From Chlorokybus atmophyticus (Eukaryota; Streptophyta; Chlorokybophyceae; Chlorokybales; Chlorokybaceae), in the NCBI GenBank assembly GCA_009103225.1, contig RHPI01003587.1, positions 4,621 through 68,620 on the forward strand: a stretch of 64,000 nt of DNA. Reading direction: 5' to 3'. How positions within the stretch are numbered: position 1 is the stretch's first letter; each line of letters starts with the position of its first letter. Shown piece after piece: positions 1 to 11,915 of this stretch. The position numbers were made by a program, and so were the translations under genes. The notes below the pieces were generated by a model. That model was not told where the DNA came from. It saw nothing but the letters and a program-made list of their open reading frames with translations, and searched no databases.

Positions 1-18
1 CCCCCCCCCCCCCCCCCC
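1..18. repeat. Poly-C run at window edge
   Basis: Homopolymer of 18 C. The same poly-G/C pattern flanks the N gaps elsewhere in the window, so this is probably the edge of another homopolymer gap and not a functional element. Confidence 0.7.
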
Positions 19-623
19 TCCCCGAAAATAACTCGTACGAAGACTTCAAAATGTGCATGACGGTAGTGAAAGTCGATATTGGTCATCAAGACATGTCATT
101 TTGCATAACCTTATGTATAACTCTTGATAAGTTACGAATCGATTGTGTATACGATCTAATATAATGTAATGTGAGTGATTGTATAATTATATGAACTTGC
201 ACAGCACCCCATCATACTGTGGGGGTGTGGCAGGTGCGTTTGCTGCTGCATCTCCTCCATCGCCTCCCTGACTGCCGTTGCATTCACTTAGTGTTGTTCT
301 AGCCTAGGCCGCCTTGCCCCTGGTGCTAATGTATTGATGTGAGCGGCCTTGTGTTTAAGTTCGTGCTTGGCTTGTGCATGGGCGTGTACGCCAGAGCACT
401 TGCATTGCACACTATCTGGCCCTTCACGGCTTTAGGTTCATGCTGCATACACGAAGTGTGCAATTCACGTATGACGCATTGCATGCAACATATCATGTGG
501 TACAAATTTGATGCCCGATTCACTTACGTTAATCGTGTTGCAAACACAGCCACATAATAGCCCGTGTATACATGCGTGCCCCCAATGGCATACACGTACA
601 TACAAAAATGTAAGCGCATCTGA

Positions 624-661
624 ACTATGAAGTTGTAAGTAAATACTTACAACTTCGTAGT
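624..661. repeat. Near-perfect hairpin
   Basis: Arms 624-641 and 644-661 are inverted complements with one mismatch and a 2-base loop. No gene is adjacent on either side within several hundred bases, so it could be the core of a small foldback element or a chance snapback. Function unknown. Confidence 0.6.
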
Positions 662-809
662 CTACTAAATGTGCAACTTGAATGTTGGGTTATCCCGCTC
701 TTTTACGGGCATATTAACTTAATTTTATTACCTGTATAGGCCCCCAAAAAGGGAAGGGATTGCATTTGTATTGGTAGTCGTACGTCCATGCTGTTCATGT
801 CAACTTAGC

Positions 810-834
810 GCCCTCCCTATCTAATAAGGAGGGC
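810..834. repeat. Short GC-rich inverted repeat
   Basis: The 7-base arms gccctcc and ggagggc surround an AT-rich loop. It lies about 1 kb upstream of the first gene. No evidence of function. Confidence 0.4.
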
Positions 835-1882
835 ATTCATGATACCAGCGTAGCCACGCAACTTGCAAGGGATCCAAAGCAGATCTGCAGGTCTCCAGCC
901 TAATTGCTAGCCCTGTCATGGAGGTGATTCGCTTACACAGGCATGAAGGGTCACATCATGAGTCGCATGAACATAACTACCGGTAGGCGTCGCTCGTAGT
1001 CTTCGCACGTGTCAGCATATCGCGCCCCGGATCTCATCGCTTTCAGCGCTTTTGGCCCTTTCCTCAGGGGATCATGGTCAAATGATCAGGTAAGGTCAAG
1101 TTATGGCTTTTAGACCAGTAGCATGATGCCACTGCTCAATCTGCAATAGGCATAATTGGGTACTGATTTCCAGGCAGTGGACACAATTGCCTTTTAGCAC
1201 CACATTGCATCACGCCCGCGCACATGGCGTCAAAATTGCCCCCTGCGCCATGCTGGAAACGCCTACTCAACGAAGCTTCTCCGCAAGCACGTGAAAATCA
1301 GCCGCCGCCGAGTCGGCCGCACACCACCGACACCACAGCCTGTACCACATTGCACTGTCTAGATGCAGTCGGCCTGAAGGCGCTGACCAACTGGCAAATC
1401 ACCGGACAGCTGAAGGGAAATATATCGGACATGGCTTGTAGCTCTCAATGATGAATACAAAACCGCGGGAAAATGCGCTATCACGCAGCGAAGCGGGTTA
1501 GGTGCGCGCCTTATCACGTGGTGCGTTGCGTCCCCCATTAAAGTGGCTGAGCACGGCACCTGTGTGCAACTTCGGGCGAAGTTTCGGGTACTAAAAGCAC
1601 ACACATGTGCCACGCATGTGTCGCTGTGTGTGAGGGTGTGTGCGTGCAAGGAGGCGTACATCTTGTTTTCCTTGGTATTGTTGTTGTCGTCGGCGGGCGG
1701 GGCGGAGGTGATACGGGGCGACTTGCCCCTTGCTAGCCACGGCATCGGCGCTGCGGAGCGAAGAAGGAGACAGGACGGTTTGGGCCAGAGAAGACAACGC
1801 TCTGACAGTTCTTCCTTCCTCTGACAAGGTGGCACCGCCAGGCCAGTGGAGGAGAAGCGGCCGCCCCCTGCGGTCTCCAGCC

Positions 1883-4800
1883 ATGGCGGGGGCGGCGGCG
1901 GCCGTGCTGTTGTTGCTGGGCTTGGCATCTGTGGCTTCGGCGTTGGAGCCCCCTTCCGACGCAGACCCCTCAGGCTACGGTCCGTACAGTTGCCCAGACT
2001 GCCCCATCAGGCACGACGTCATATCGCCGCCGCATGGGCCCTGGCCCATTGACTGGGAGCAGTTCCCTGACGCCTGCCCTGCATGCAGAGTAAGTGTGTT
2101 GACTTGAGTCGGTCGATCACCCTCTGTCGTTGTTGTCGTGGCATATTGATGTGTGTCCCTGCTCCCAGGATTCAGACCCTTGCCCGCTGAAGATTGTGCT
2201 GGACGACAAGATTATCTACAATGACTGGATGGCATTCAGCAGACTCAACGAGGAGGTATGTGTTTGTGTGACCTGTTCATCTGTTTTGGTTGTCTCGGTA
2301 AATCTGCCTTGCCAGTGGTCTCATGCGCTTATGTGATGCATCACAGATCATGCCTTACGGGCTCAGCTACCAGCGACTGTACTACCACTCCCACAACACG
2401 AGCGCATTCACCGCGACCAACACGGGTGCCTCACCCGTCACAATCACGGGGTTTGATCTCACGGGACCCTTTGAGCTGTACGATTTCATCCCAGTACCCT
2501 ACACACTACAAGCCGGTGAGTGAGTGTCACTGCATTCTTGCATGTATTGTGTAAGCTAGTCGTTATGCTCTATTCATGTGATGTGATATGGCACACATAC
2601 AGGCCAGAGCCTGAGGGTGAAGATACTGTTTTACGGGGACAACCCGGACCTGGCGGAGGAACTGTGGCATGGTAGCATCAACGTGCGCACCAACGCTGCC
2701 TCCTGCACAAGCAATACCATCTGGCTCGCAGGCTTCTTCCAGGTATCATACTCATACAAGTAACATCTGCACTGTATCACAACGACTCAAGTGGTGTCAT
2801 CACTGGGCAAGGTTACAAACATGTCAGTCACTTTTACTTGCAGCGACTATTTGCATAGCCTGGCTGCAAAAAGTGATAGCCTCTGTTTTTCAAGTGCGAT
2901 GGCTCTTGTATGTGCTTCTTCCCTGTGTGTGCGTATTCGTTCTGTGTAACTGTGTCCAGTCATACTGAAACGTGTGTATCAACAGCAAAGTGGTGAGACG
3001 TGTCGGGTACTTGGCCGGTACCAATACTGCGAGCCGGACATCTTCCGTTGCCTTGAGGTGTTTGGCATCGCCACCGCCATCTGGGCCCCAGACAATGAGG
3101 TGTCCCCTTACAGTAAGCGACACAACTTTCACACACTCCCCACCACTCATCACAACCACGCATCTCAGCAACATGTCACACGCAGACTCGCCTGCCAACC
3201 ATTACGGGAGTTGGTTACAGTCCGGGGAGGAGGTTATGAGTGATTGGTGGATGGTAGCGGACCCAACGCAACCCGTGTTCGTGCAGTACGCCTTAACTCT
3301 CCGCCATATGTCACGCTACACATCTTCACCCATCGCGTACTATTACGAGCATTTCGCTGATCCACCCGCACCCATCTTCGTCACGGATGTTAGCCTGTAA
3401 GTGGGGACATGAGTGTTTGGTAACATTACATGTGTGTATGTGTACACCCTGTGACACAACATCCTGTTTGTGTGTGTAGTGGGGATGCCCAGACGGTTCA
3501 CCCGAGGCAGACGAATGGTTCGAGTGCTGATGCTTACTTCTCGCCTATTGCGGGGAAGCCGTGGGCTATCGAGATCGGTGGTGTGCACGGCAACAGCACC
3601 AACAACTACCAGCAGAAGACGTGCATCACCAAGAAGAACCCCACGTGCGGGAAGAACGTGCGTTGGTTCCCCTACCGCACGCGCTTCGGCAATATCATCC
3701 CGGGCACTTTCATCGTGTTCATGGACTACGACCGCGGCAACTGGGACTTCAATGACAACCTCCTTGTTGTACACAATGTACGCCCGAAGAATGCCACCCT
3801 CATCCCCAATGATCAGCCATGGAGAGTGTCTCCACCTCCACCCAACCCACCACCTCCACCTTCCCCTCCTCCTTCCCCTCCTCCGTCTCCACCTCCCCCG
3901 CCACGTACGTGTACACGCCGTTGAATGTGTCACTCACCGTCATCACCGTGTATGTGGGTTTGTTGTGTTTAACACTCCTCTCGCCCACATGCAGCCAAGT
4001 GTGCCGGCACGGGTTTTGTGTTTGATACAGCGAGCCGCAACTGCTACAAGTTGTTGAGGAACCCTGACGGTAGTGTGGCCAACCTGACGCTTGCTCAGGC
4101 TCAGGCGTATTGCTCGTCTTCGGGTGGCTTCCTCGCCACGATGTTGTCTTCGCAGGACGAGACTGCTGTGAAGTCCCGCTGCAGCGTGGCCAACGGCACA
4201 TGTTGGGTCAACCTCGCCCGCCTCAGCAAGTGCACATACAAGTATCCCACCGATTGTGGCGGGGACCGCACGTGTGCGTGTGCATTCATGTGGGGCAGTC
4301 CAGTCAACCAGGCTCTCAACTACAAACCCACATGGGCAGTAAACCAACCTAGTTCTGCGACCGATTATTGCGTGGTGTCCACGCCTTCGGGGATGGATGA
4401 CACATCGTGCACGGGGACTCTCTACCCTGCTGTGTGTCAAGCTGTGGCGCTCGACGACCCAACCCAACCCAAAGGCGACATGAACGTGTTCACGCAGCCG
4501 ATTGTTGGCGCTGTTATGGCTGTCGTGGGTGGGGTGACATATCAATCAAGTGCGGCCACGGGGAAGCTTTACTCACAGGCTAGGGTGTACTCGTGGTCGG
4601 CTGTTACCGCTCAAGATACAGTTACTGTTGGCAACATCACCTACGTGTTCGCCGGATACAACACAGGCAACGGCAACCCAACCTACTTCATCACCCCTCC
4701 AAACCCACAGTACAGGTATGTGTACGTGTACTGTACTTGTGCTTTGCGTGCGTGCTTGCTTTTGAGCGCATGTGCGTGTGCATATACAAGTGTGTGCGTG

Positions 4801-5543
4801 AGCGCGCGTGTGTGTGGGTGCGCAGTCACTCAATATGTTTGTGTGGCCCTAACTGTTATACCTCTCTCTCTCTCAGGTACATTGCGTGGTACACCATCAA
4901 GACACCTGATGTTGGTCAAGTCGGCCGTGCTCCCGGTTTATTCCAGGGTGTTGATGTTGGTGGCGACGGCGGTCTCACCTCTCGTCCTCTTCCGGGTGGA
5001 TCTTACGTCCCTGTGGATTCAAGCGGCAACCCTGCGTACTACTACGCGACGGGTGGAGGTGTGGGTTTACCTTCTGGCTCCACCAAAGACCAGTTCTACT
5101 ACCTGTTCTACCCTCGCAACATCACCGAGCGCCTCACGGCCGCGGGTACACTCGACATGGTGACGGTGGGGACAGCCGAGTCCCGGTCCGGCTTCATGTG
5201 TCGCACCACGACGGACCCAACATCACCCAACATGTTCATATCGACGGACAGTGAGGGCAACCTGCGCTTTAGCTACAGGTCCACATACGGTGGTCCCACG
5301 AAAGTCATCACGCAGACTGTTAAAGTAACCCTCCCTGTGGCGATCAAGATGACTTGGTCTAAGACCAACTTGGGGATACAGTACAAGTCCCCGCCATCAG
5401 CGAGCACCTTCTCGCTGTTGGCCAATGTGTCCCCGCCGCCGTACGCGCCTTCTCCCGGGTTGTATGGCTTCGCTGTTGCGGGTGGACAACAAGGAAGGCT
5501 CACATATGCTGAGATGGAGGGCATGGGCTCATATGGGGTCTGA
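1883..5543 (+). CDS. Secreted mosaic protein with C-type lectin domain
   Basis: Nine exons give 917 residues: 1883-2089, 2169-2255, 2347-2515, 2603-2742, 2986-3112, 3186-3396, 3480-3904, 3995-4715, 4877-5543. All junctions are GT-AG and phases agree. The first ATG of the open frame begins a signal peptide (MAGAAAAVLLLLGLASVASA). Residues about 70-200 look like an Ig-like beta-sandwich. A proline stalk of SPPP repeats (about 430-456) resembles green-algal wall glycoproteins. A C-type lectin fold follows (about 457-604; conserved Cys, ending DYCVV...DDTSC...YPAVCQ). The C-terminus (about 788-905, SGFMCRTTTDPTSPNMF) resembles the concanavalin-like DUF1349 domain common in bacterial extracellular proteins. 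It is likely a wall or surface carbohydrate-binding protein. Domain names come from motif recognition, and the ligand is unknown. Confidence 0.85.
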
Positions 5544-6181
5544 GTTTGAGTATTATTGATTGATTGATAGATAGATAGAGATAGGTAATAGGGTGACTGC
5601 CGCCTTGTGTGTAGATTTGTTTGCCTGGTTTTTTGTTGTTGTGTAGGTTGTGGTCCTGATACAGACGGCGGTAGACCTCCTTGAGTTGGTCAAGAAAGAG
5701 GTCTAGCATCAATAAGGATAAACAGACAGTACGAAACATCCCCCACTAGCTGGGCTTTGGTCGGTGTGTGTAAGTTATGCTCCGCGCTTACGCGCGTGTA
5801 GCTTGTCAATTGAGAAGGTTATATGCCCAATGTGCCTGTTAACCTGTCTGCTGATGGTATTTGTCTGTGGGCAGCACTGATGGGTTGCTTGCATCGGGAG
5901 CACAAGTGTGGAGTACCACCCTTAGCATAGGAGCTGACATATGCATGGATAGCGTTGTTGGTGGTTGAGTTGCTTTTGGGGTGATTACATTGGCTTAATT
6001 GTTGGTTATTAACTTTGGTCGGCTTGCACTATCTTGTGGCCCCTTTGTTCTACCCAATGCGTGCTCAACCACATGTTGTTGTAGTAAAGTGCGCAAGCAT
6101 AAGTGATGCTTGTTGACATTGACATAATCTGTTGCTGCAGTTTGCTTTCGACAAGCGCGGTTAATACGAATGCCTCCCAGA
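5544..6181. other. Convergent intergenic spacer
   Basis: Separates the 3' ends of the lectin-like gene (+) and the MSAP-like gene (-). It contains a short GATA-type tetranucleotide run near 5555-5585. I see no gene. Confidence 0.6.
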
Positions 6182-6870
6182 TCAAAGCTCGGCCTTTTGT
6201 TGGCTAGTATCTGCGGATGCTTGCTGCTTCTTTGTAAATTCTGCCCACCACGCGGTTATCGACTGCGCTGCACCTGCCGCCTTCTCCTGCGCCAAGTCTG
6301 CAACCTCCCGTGCTTGCTGCAGTAGTTGCCTGCCTGCAAAAAGGATTCGCGTTGAAGAGCACAACTCAGCACGACTACAAGTGTCATACGCACACACACA
6401 TGTGCGCGTGCATGTGCGTGTCATGCACATACTAGCATGAGAACTTACCTTTGGCTTTCCATACGGCGAGCGGGTCAGCTCGACTGGGAGTAACTTCTTG
6501 TTGTTGTTTTCTCTTGGCTTGTTCAGCGAGCTCCTCCTCCGTCGCCAAGCTCCTCCCCAGCTGTTTCTCCAGCTTCTTCCTCAGTTTCAAAGCGGCCTTC
6601 ACCTGGTCCGGTGCGAGGCCCTCGTCGGACGGGGGAGTGAAGCCCTTGTTGCCATCGTCGTCGTCATCTTCTTCTTCGTCGTCGTCGTCCTCGGCGGAGG
6701 CAACGGCCAACTTGCGCATGAGGTCCTCCTTGCGGTACATCTCGGACTTGCCCATGCCGGGCATGCTCTGAGCACACACAACATGGGATTGGTTGAGCGG
6801 AATACTAAGGATCCCAGAGCAGCACACACATGCGTGCTGGCAGACACACGCATGCACACGTACGCTCGTA

Positions 6871-6912
<42 letters not shown>

Positions 6913-8060
6913 TGCGCGCACGCGCACGTTGAATTACCTTCATCTTGGCGAGCATGCGGTTGCGCTCGAGGTCCTCGGCAGATATCGGCTGGAACGCTGG
7001 GCCGGGCACTCTATCCTGCACGTGCGAGAAGGTACATTTGCATTTGCATATGTGCATGCGTGCGTGTTTGACAAACATCATCGTAACCAGCTGATGACAC
7101 AACTACTACTCCCTTACGGCGGGGAGCGGTGGCGGTTTGTGCTTGCATGCGTCTGATAGCCGTCGGCAGAGGAGGTCCGTAAGCTGCGCGCGACCGTGCT
7201 CGCCACGGTGAAGCACCTCCGCATAGTCCACGTCCTCATTACCCAACACCTAATCGCAGGCGGGCAAGGGATGAGACTTACTCCGATTCGACACATCAAG
7301 GTAACAACATGACGACCACTTGCTCACCTCCTCGCATGCGCGTGCGATAGTTTTGCACTCAGACTTGCATTCGCCAGCCGAGTCCTGCTCTTCGAGCTGC
7401 ATACGCGCATCGTCATACAAGCAACAGTGTTACAAGCGTGACACACTCTTGCGTATGCGTGCGTGCGGCAGCAAGTACCGCGAGGACGTCGCCTTGCTCG
7501 ACGAGGTCGATCTTCGTAATCCACTCGCCCTCGTCTTTCGTGGGATCGCAAGATTTCTCCACCAGCTCTATCACATCGATCTCCTTCACCTGTGCACGGG
7601 TGCGTGGGTATGCCTGTGTGCGCGTGTGCACACGTGCAAGGATAACCTACATACTGACACGCGAGCAGTGCAACGACTGCCGTCGTCACGAGTTGTCATG
7701 AACGAAATCCTCAAGTAATCTTGCTGTGCGCAAGCAAGAAAAAGAATACGCGGTGAAAGCATGCGGCGGATAGTTACGCTGCGCATTGTGGTGAGTAGCT
7801 CAAGACACCACCCGCACCTTTCTCCCGCTGTCCCTCCATGCCTTGACCTGTCTCGCAGTATTCCTGACGAGGGTCTCGCACACGCCGCACTTGATGAAAG
7901 GCACGTCCTCCTTCCTCAGCAGCTTTTCGGACGCAGCATCGGCGCCGATCACCCCCAGCAGCACCACACCCACGATGACGGCGGCGGTGATAGCGGCGGC
8001 GGCGCGCAGCTGCCTCCCGATCCCGCCGCCGCCGTCGCCGCCGCCCCCGCCCCCGCCCAT
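6182..8060 (-). CDS. ER MSAP-like protein (plant MIR-interacting family)
   Basis: Seven exons on the minus strand: 7818-8060, 7479-7589, 7328-7396, 7118-7249, 6938-7015, 6449-6767, 6182-6333, giving 367 residues with matching phases. The N-terminus is glycine-rich followed by a hydrophobic segment (AAAAITAAVIVGVVLLGVIG), a signal peptide or anchor. Paired cysteines (CGVCETL, EKSCDP, GECKSECKT, DLLCRRLSDACKHK) define a saposin-like DUF3456 fold. The following KPPPLPADRVPGPAF and SMPGMGKSEMYRKEDLM match the plant 'TLR4 regulator and MIR-interacting MSAP' family (Arabidopsis At1g42480 type), then an acidic run and a basic coiled tail. It ends in KAEL, a possible KDEL-like ER retrieval signal. 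An in-frame ATG at 8195 would extend the N-terminus, but the signal sequence favours 8060. The role is inferred from relatives as ER folding assistance. Confidence 0.85.
6873..6908. repeat. (CA)n microsatellite in intron
   Basis: An uninterrupted CA dinucleotide tract inside the fifth intron of the MSAP-like gene. The short open frames it creates are artefacts. Confidence 0.95.
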
Positions 8061-8129
8061 AGCGTTGCCGCTGTAACAGACTTTCTTAGCGGTGTTGTTG
8101 TTGGTGTCGGCGTTGGGGTTGGCGGCAAC
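8061..8129. promoter_or_regulatory. Putative bidirectional promoter, 69 bp
   Basis: This is all that separates the proposed start codons of the MSAP-like gene (-) and L2HGDH (+). It is GT-rich on the plus strand with no obvious TATA box. Either the promoter is very compact or one or both transcripts begin inside the other gene. Promoter identity is inferred from gene arrangement only. Confidence 0.4.
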
Positions 8130-10552
8130 ATGCTGTACGACGCCGCTGTGGTGGGCGGCGGCATCGTCGGCGTTGCGGTAAGCGACTGAGTGCATGGGTG
8201 GGTGGGAAAGCGTAGGTGATTGTGGGTGGGAGGCCAGAAACTGGACGCATGCTTGCACGGTGATGCACTCGCGCAGTAGCACTGAAGCAGATGCGCACGC
8301 GCATCACAGACAAACAGACGCACATGCACACGCGCACACATCATGCACACACTTATACATGCATGCACGTGATACACCCACACAAGTGCACGCACACGTG
8401 CACGCACACACCCCGGCACATACATGCACACGTGCGCACACCGACATGGAGCGACACACGCACACGCACTTTACTCTGCCTACACGCGCACGCAGGCAAA
8501 CGGACGCACACATGCACAGTGCCATACGTACACCCACTCGAACACACCCTTGTGATGTTGCGCACTTAGGTCGCCCGTTCCCTCCTCCGTTCCCTCCTCT
8601 CCCCCCGTCCCCTCTCCCTGCTCCTCCTGGAGTCCGAGCCCTCCCTGGCCCTCCACCAGACCGGTCGCAACTCGGGCGTCGTCCACTCTGGGTTGTACTA
8701 TGAGCCGGGGTCCAGCAAGGCGGAGCACTGCGTCGCGGGGGGGAGGGCGCTCTACGAGTACTGCGGGGAGAACGGGGTGGCATGGGAGAGGTGCGGGAAG
8801 GTGGTGGTGGCCACGAGGGAAGAACAGGTAGGGTGGGCGGGTGTGTGTGTGTGTGTGTCTGGGAGTGGGTGATGTGAACTTGTTGGAGTTGCTGTGGCAC
8901 GCGCATCCCGTTGTCGTCATCTGGAAAAGTGATCGTGCCATCGTTTACTGCTGTGCTTTGGCTCTATGTGTTTGCCCGTGAATGCGTACAGGCGTGCACT
9001 CACTGGTTCTGTCTTAAACGCATGCATGAAACACGCGAGGATGCGCTACAACACACGCACCCACACGCACACGCACACAGATATGTGGCATGCGCACGTA
9101 CGAACATGAACATGCAGGTCCCGCTGTTGGACGAGTTGGAGGCTCGCGGCCGCGCCAACGGTCTGCGGGGCATCCGGCGGCTGCGCAGCGCCGAGGAGTT
9201 GCGCGAGCTCGAGCCCCACGCAGCAGGCATCTGTGCCCTCCACGTCCCCGATACCGGCATCGTAGACTATGTCGCAGTAAGACAGACACAACATTCACGC
9301 ATATCAACAACACACTTTTTCAGTATCGTTGTTTGCCAGATGACGGCGGCTATGGCAAAGGACTTTCAAGAACTTGGGGGTGATATCCTCACCTCAGCCA
9401 GAGTGCATTCCATTCGTTCATCGCCGACGCAGTTCGACCTTGAGACCGAAAGAGGCACCGTGTCAAGGTAGGCACACATGTGGCATATCATAAACAACAA
9501 CATGGTATACATCAGATCTTTCTCCTCGTGTGTTGCAGCAAGACAATCATCAACTGTGCGGGCCTGCAGTGCGACCGGATAGCGCGCATGTGCGGGGCCG
9601 ACCTCGACGTGCAGATAGTCCCCTTCCGCGGGGAGTACTACAAGCTGGTACTGGCTGTTGTGTGGGTTGATGATAATCAAGATGATGTTCTATGCGTGCG
9701 TGCTTATGGTGCGTAGCCTAGCTTCCTGGCAGGGAGCATCTGGTGAACAACCTCATCTACCCGGTCCCCAACCCGACGTTCCCCTTCCTTGGCGTCCACT
9801 TCACGCGCATGATCCACGGAGGCATTGAAGCCGGCCCCAATGCAGTACGCGTGGCATCCCTTGCGTAGAGTGTGATGCGAAGTCGACATCCATTAGTGTG
9901 CACCGGCTTTCGCGTGCATACACGCGCGTACGCGTGCGTGTGTGTGCTTGCACGCACTAGTGCACACACGCATACGCCCGTGTACACACACATGGGTGCA
10001 CTCGCAAACAGCACACGCACTCACCCACGCGCGTGCGCGTGCATGCGTGTACACACGCAGGTGCTTGCGTTCAAGAGGGAGGGCTACCGCTTCACTGACT
10101 TCTCCCTGCGCGACGTGTTGGAGTACTCGACCTTCGGCGGCTTCTGGAAGGTGGCTCTGAAGCACTGGCGCCCGGGCCTCCAGGAGATGAGCCGCTCGCT
10201 CAGCAAGGCCAGGTTCGTCAAGAGCCTGCAGGAACTCGTACCAGAAATACAGGTAAAGTGGGGTGGGTGTGACACATGTTGGCATCAACATACCATCCGT
10301 GGTGTGAACCAACACTGCATCCAGGTTGAGGATGTGGAGAGGCACGGTGCGGGCGTTAGGGCGCAGGCGGTGCGGCGTGACGGTGCGCTGCTGCACGACT
10401 TTTACCTGGTGGAGGGTAGCGAGGGCCGCTCCATACACGTGCTCAATGCGCCCTCGCCCGCCGCCACCGCCTCGCTCAGCATTGCGGCCTCACTCGCGCG
10501 CACAGCTGCACGCAACTTTGGCTGGGAGTTCAAGGAACAAGCAAAGAAGTGA
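8130..10552 (+). CDS. L2HGDH: L-2-hydroxyglutarate dehydrogenase
   Basis: Eight exons: 8130-8177, 8570-8827, 9118-9276, 9340-9467, 9539-9647, 9722-9844, 10061-10252, 10325-10552, giving 414 residues with consistent phases. This FAD-dependent enzyme oxidises L-2-hydroxyglutarate to 2-oxoglutarate, a metabolite-repair step usually in mitochondria. Visible signatures are the Rossmann motif VVGGGIVG (residues 7-14), [74 protein letters not shown] and the C-terminal [11 protein letters not shown]. All follow the human and bacterial LhgO order. The model starts almost directly at the FAD motif, so no mitochondrial presequence is visible; the true start could lie in an upstream exon. Family assignment is very secure. 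Confidence 0.95.
8291..8520. repeat. CA/TG-rich intron tract
   Basis: An imperfect CA-rich stretch fills most of the first L2HGDH intron (8178-8569). Similar degenerate CA/TG tracts recur in introns at 9040-9080, 9900-10060 and elsewhere, and generate spurious His/Thr- or Cys/Val-rich frames. Confidence 0.8.
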
Positions 10553-10579
10553 AGGCCTCACACATGTACTTGTAGCGAT

Positions 10580-10625
<46 letters not shown>

Positions 10626-11915
10626 CGTGTCTGTTTGCCCCTCCCTGTGTTGTGTTTGTCGGAGTGCGTAGCAGCACATGGGCGTGTTGTGGACATTCCG
10701 TGTAGTATCCGTTGTTATTGACTTGTGATTATATTATATTATTTGTTAAAGTGGGCCAGCAAACATCTACACTCGTATGCAGCAGATATTGATGCAAAGG
10801 GACTTGTGCTTCGTTATAGCCCAATTAACCCTTTGTGTATCACTTCCCTTGCAACGTCAGCCGTGCAGCTGTTACACTTTTTCCTTTACAAATTGTTTTT
10901 TCTCACTCTCAAATGTGGCCGCCATGCCAAAGCGAATATAGGAGTTGCAACAAGCAATGCTTATTGAGATAGCATTTCCAGCAGGTATGACATGCTCTTT
11001 GCTGATTATCCGCTTCATGCACCAATAATAATGATGCACAACCCAGGCACAAGTACTCGCCATTGGCATTTATAAGTGTGCAAAAGCCTAGCATCCAAAG
11101 CAGTGTGAGCAACAACCAAACATGAACATTCGTGGTGCATGCTCGATGCATGCACCGCTTGCACTGACCGTGCTAATGCACATGTATATTGCCGTTGCTA
11201 TGCCTAACAATGCACTTGCAACTTGTGCTACCTCAAGCCACACATATTGCCATTGTTGCTTGCTTACTAGCCTTGTTCATGTCAATCACTTGTCTTGCTA
11301 CAGTCTTTGCCTATGCATTCAATCAGCAATGTGTCCACAAGCTCAACACCTTGACACAGCTATGCACAAGCTCACGTGCTGCTCCGAACTGCCTTTCAAT
11401 CAAGCATTAGGCCAGGCGTCATGGCACAATAACATGGAGTTGCACCGTCTTTGGTTATCGTCAACGTCTGATTGACGACCAAAACTTGGATGCATGCTCT
11501 ATGCAGAGTTGCAATGTGATTCTGTCAGACGCTCAATAAGCTGCAATGGAGCTGGCCCATAAACGTCCGCTACGCTCTTCACACCTCAGTGCTAATGGAG
11601 CTTTCCGTAACACCACGCAAAGCCGCTCTACACCACCTATGCAGGGCCGTCAGCAGCACGACAACGATCTGCTCCGCAGTGCCTGCCCTGAGCACACAGT
11701 CTGATGTGAATCAGTGACAGATCACCACCTTCAATTGCAAAAGAGTTACAGCATGCATCTATACGAACAGGCACGCAAAACACACGCGCACTTACGTATC
11801 AACGCACAGCCACACTGTGCTGGTCTTACGTGTTGGTGGTGCGGGAGCGTGGTGTGTGCATCGCTTATTTGATTTAGCGATGAGTTGTGGTTCGCTGGCT
11901 CAACTGAGGTGCACA
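10553..11915. other. Convergent intergenic spacer
   Basis: Lies between the 3' ends of L2HGDH (+) and ORC4 (-). A (GT)n microsatellite lies at 10580-10622. The rest is moderately AT-rich with no supportable gene; small frames near 10725-11475 have no recognisable character. Confidence 0.6.
10580..10622. repeat. (GT)n microsatellite
   Basis: About 21 GT units just after the L2HGDH stop codon, likely within its 3' untranslated region. Confidence 0.95.

Larger units (their letters stand above)
19..1882. other. Intergenic, no gene seen
   Basis: No open reading frame here shows domain character or spliceable exons. Short frames at 339-557 and 1224-1451 are compositionally random. The stretch holds two hairpins (described separately) and the upstream region of the lectin-like gene starting at 1883. 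Confidence 0.5.

Noticed and set aside
7761-8189. Plus-strand frame extending L2HGDH upstream to 7761
   Set aside because: It is antisense to the first MSAP-like exon and low complexity; only the part from 8130 matches the FAD-binding start.
8291-8520. Possible CRISPR-like or tandem array
   Set aside because: The regularity is only CA dinucleotide bias in an intron; there are no constant-length repeats and spacers, and the genome is eukaryotic.
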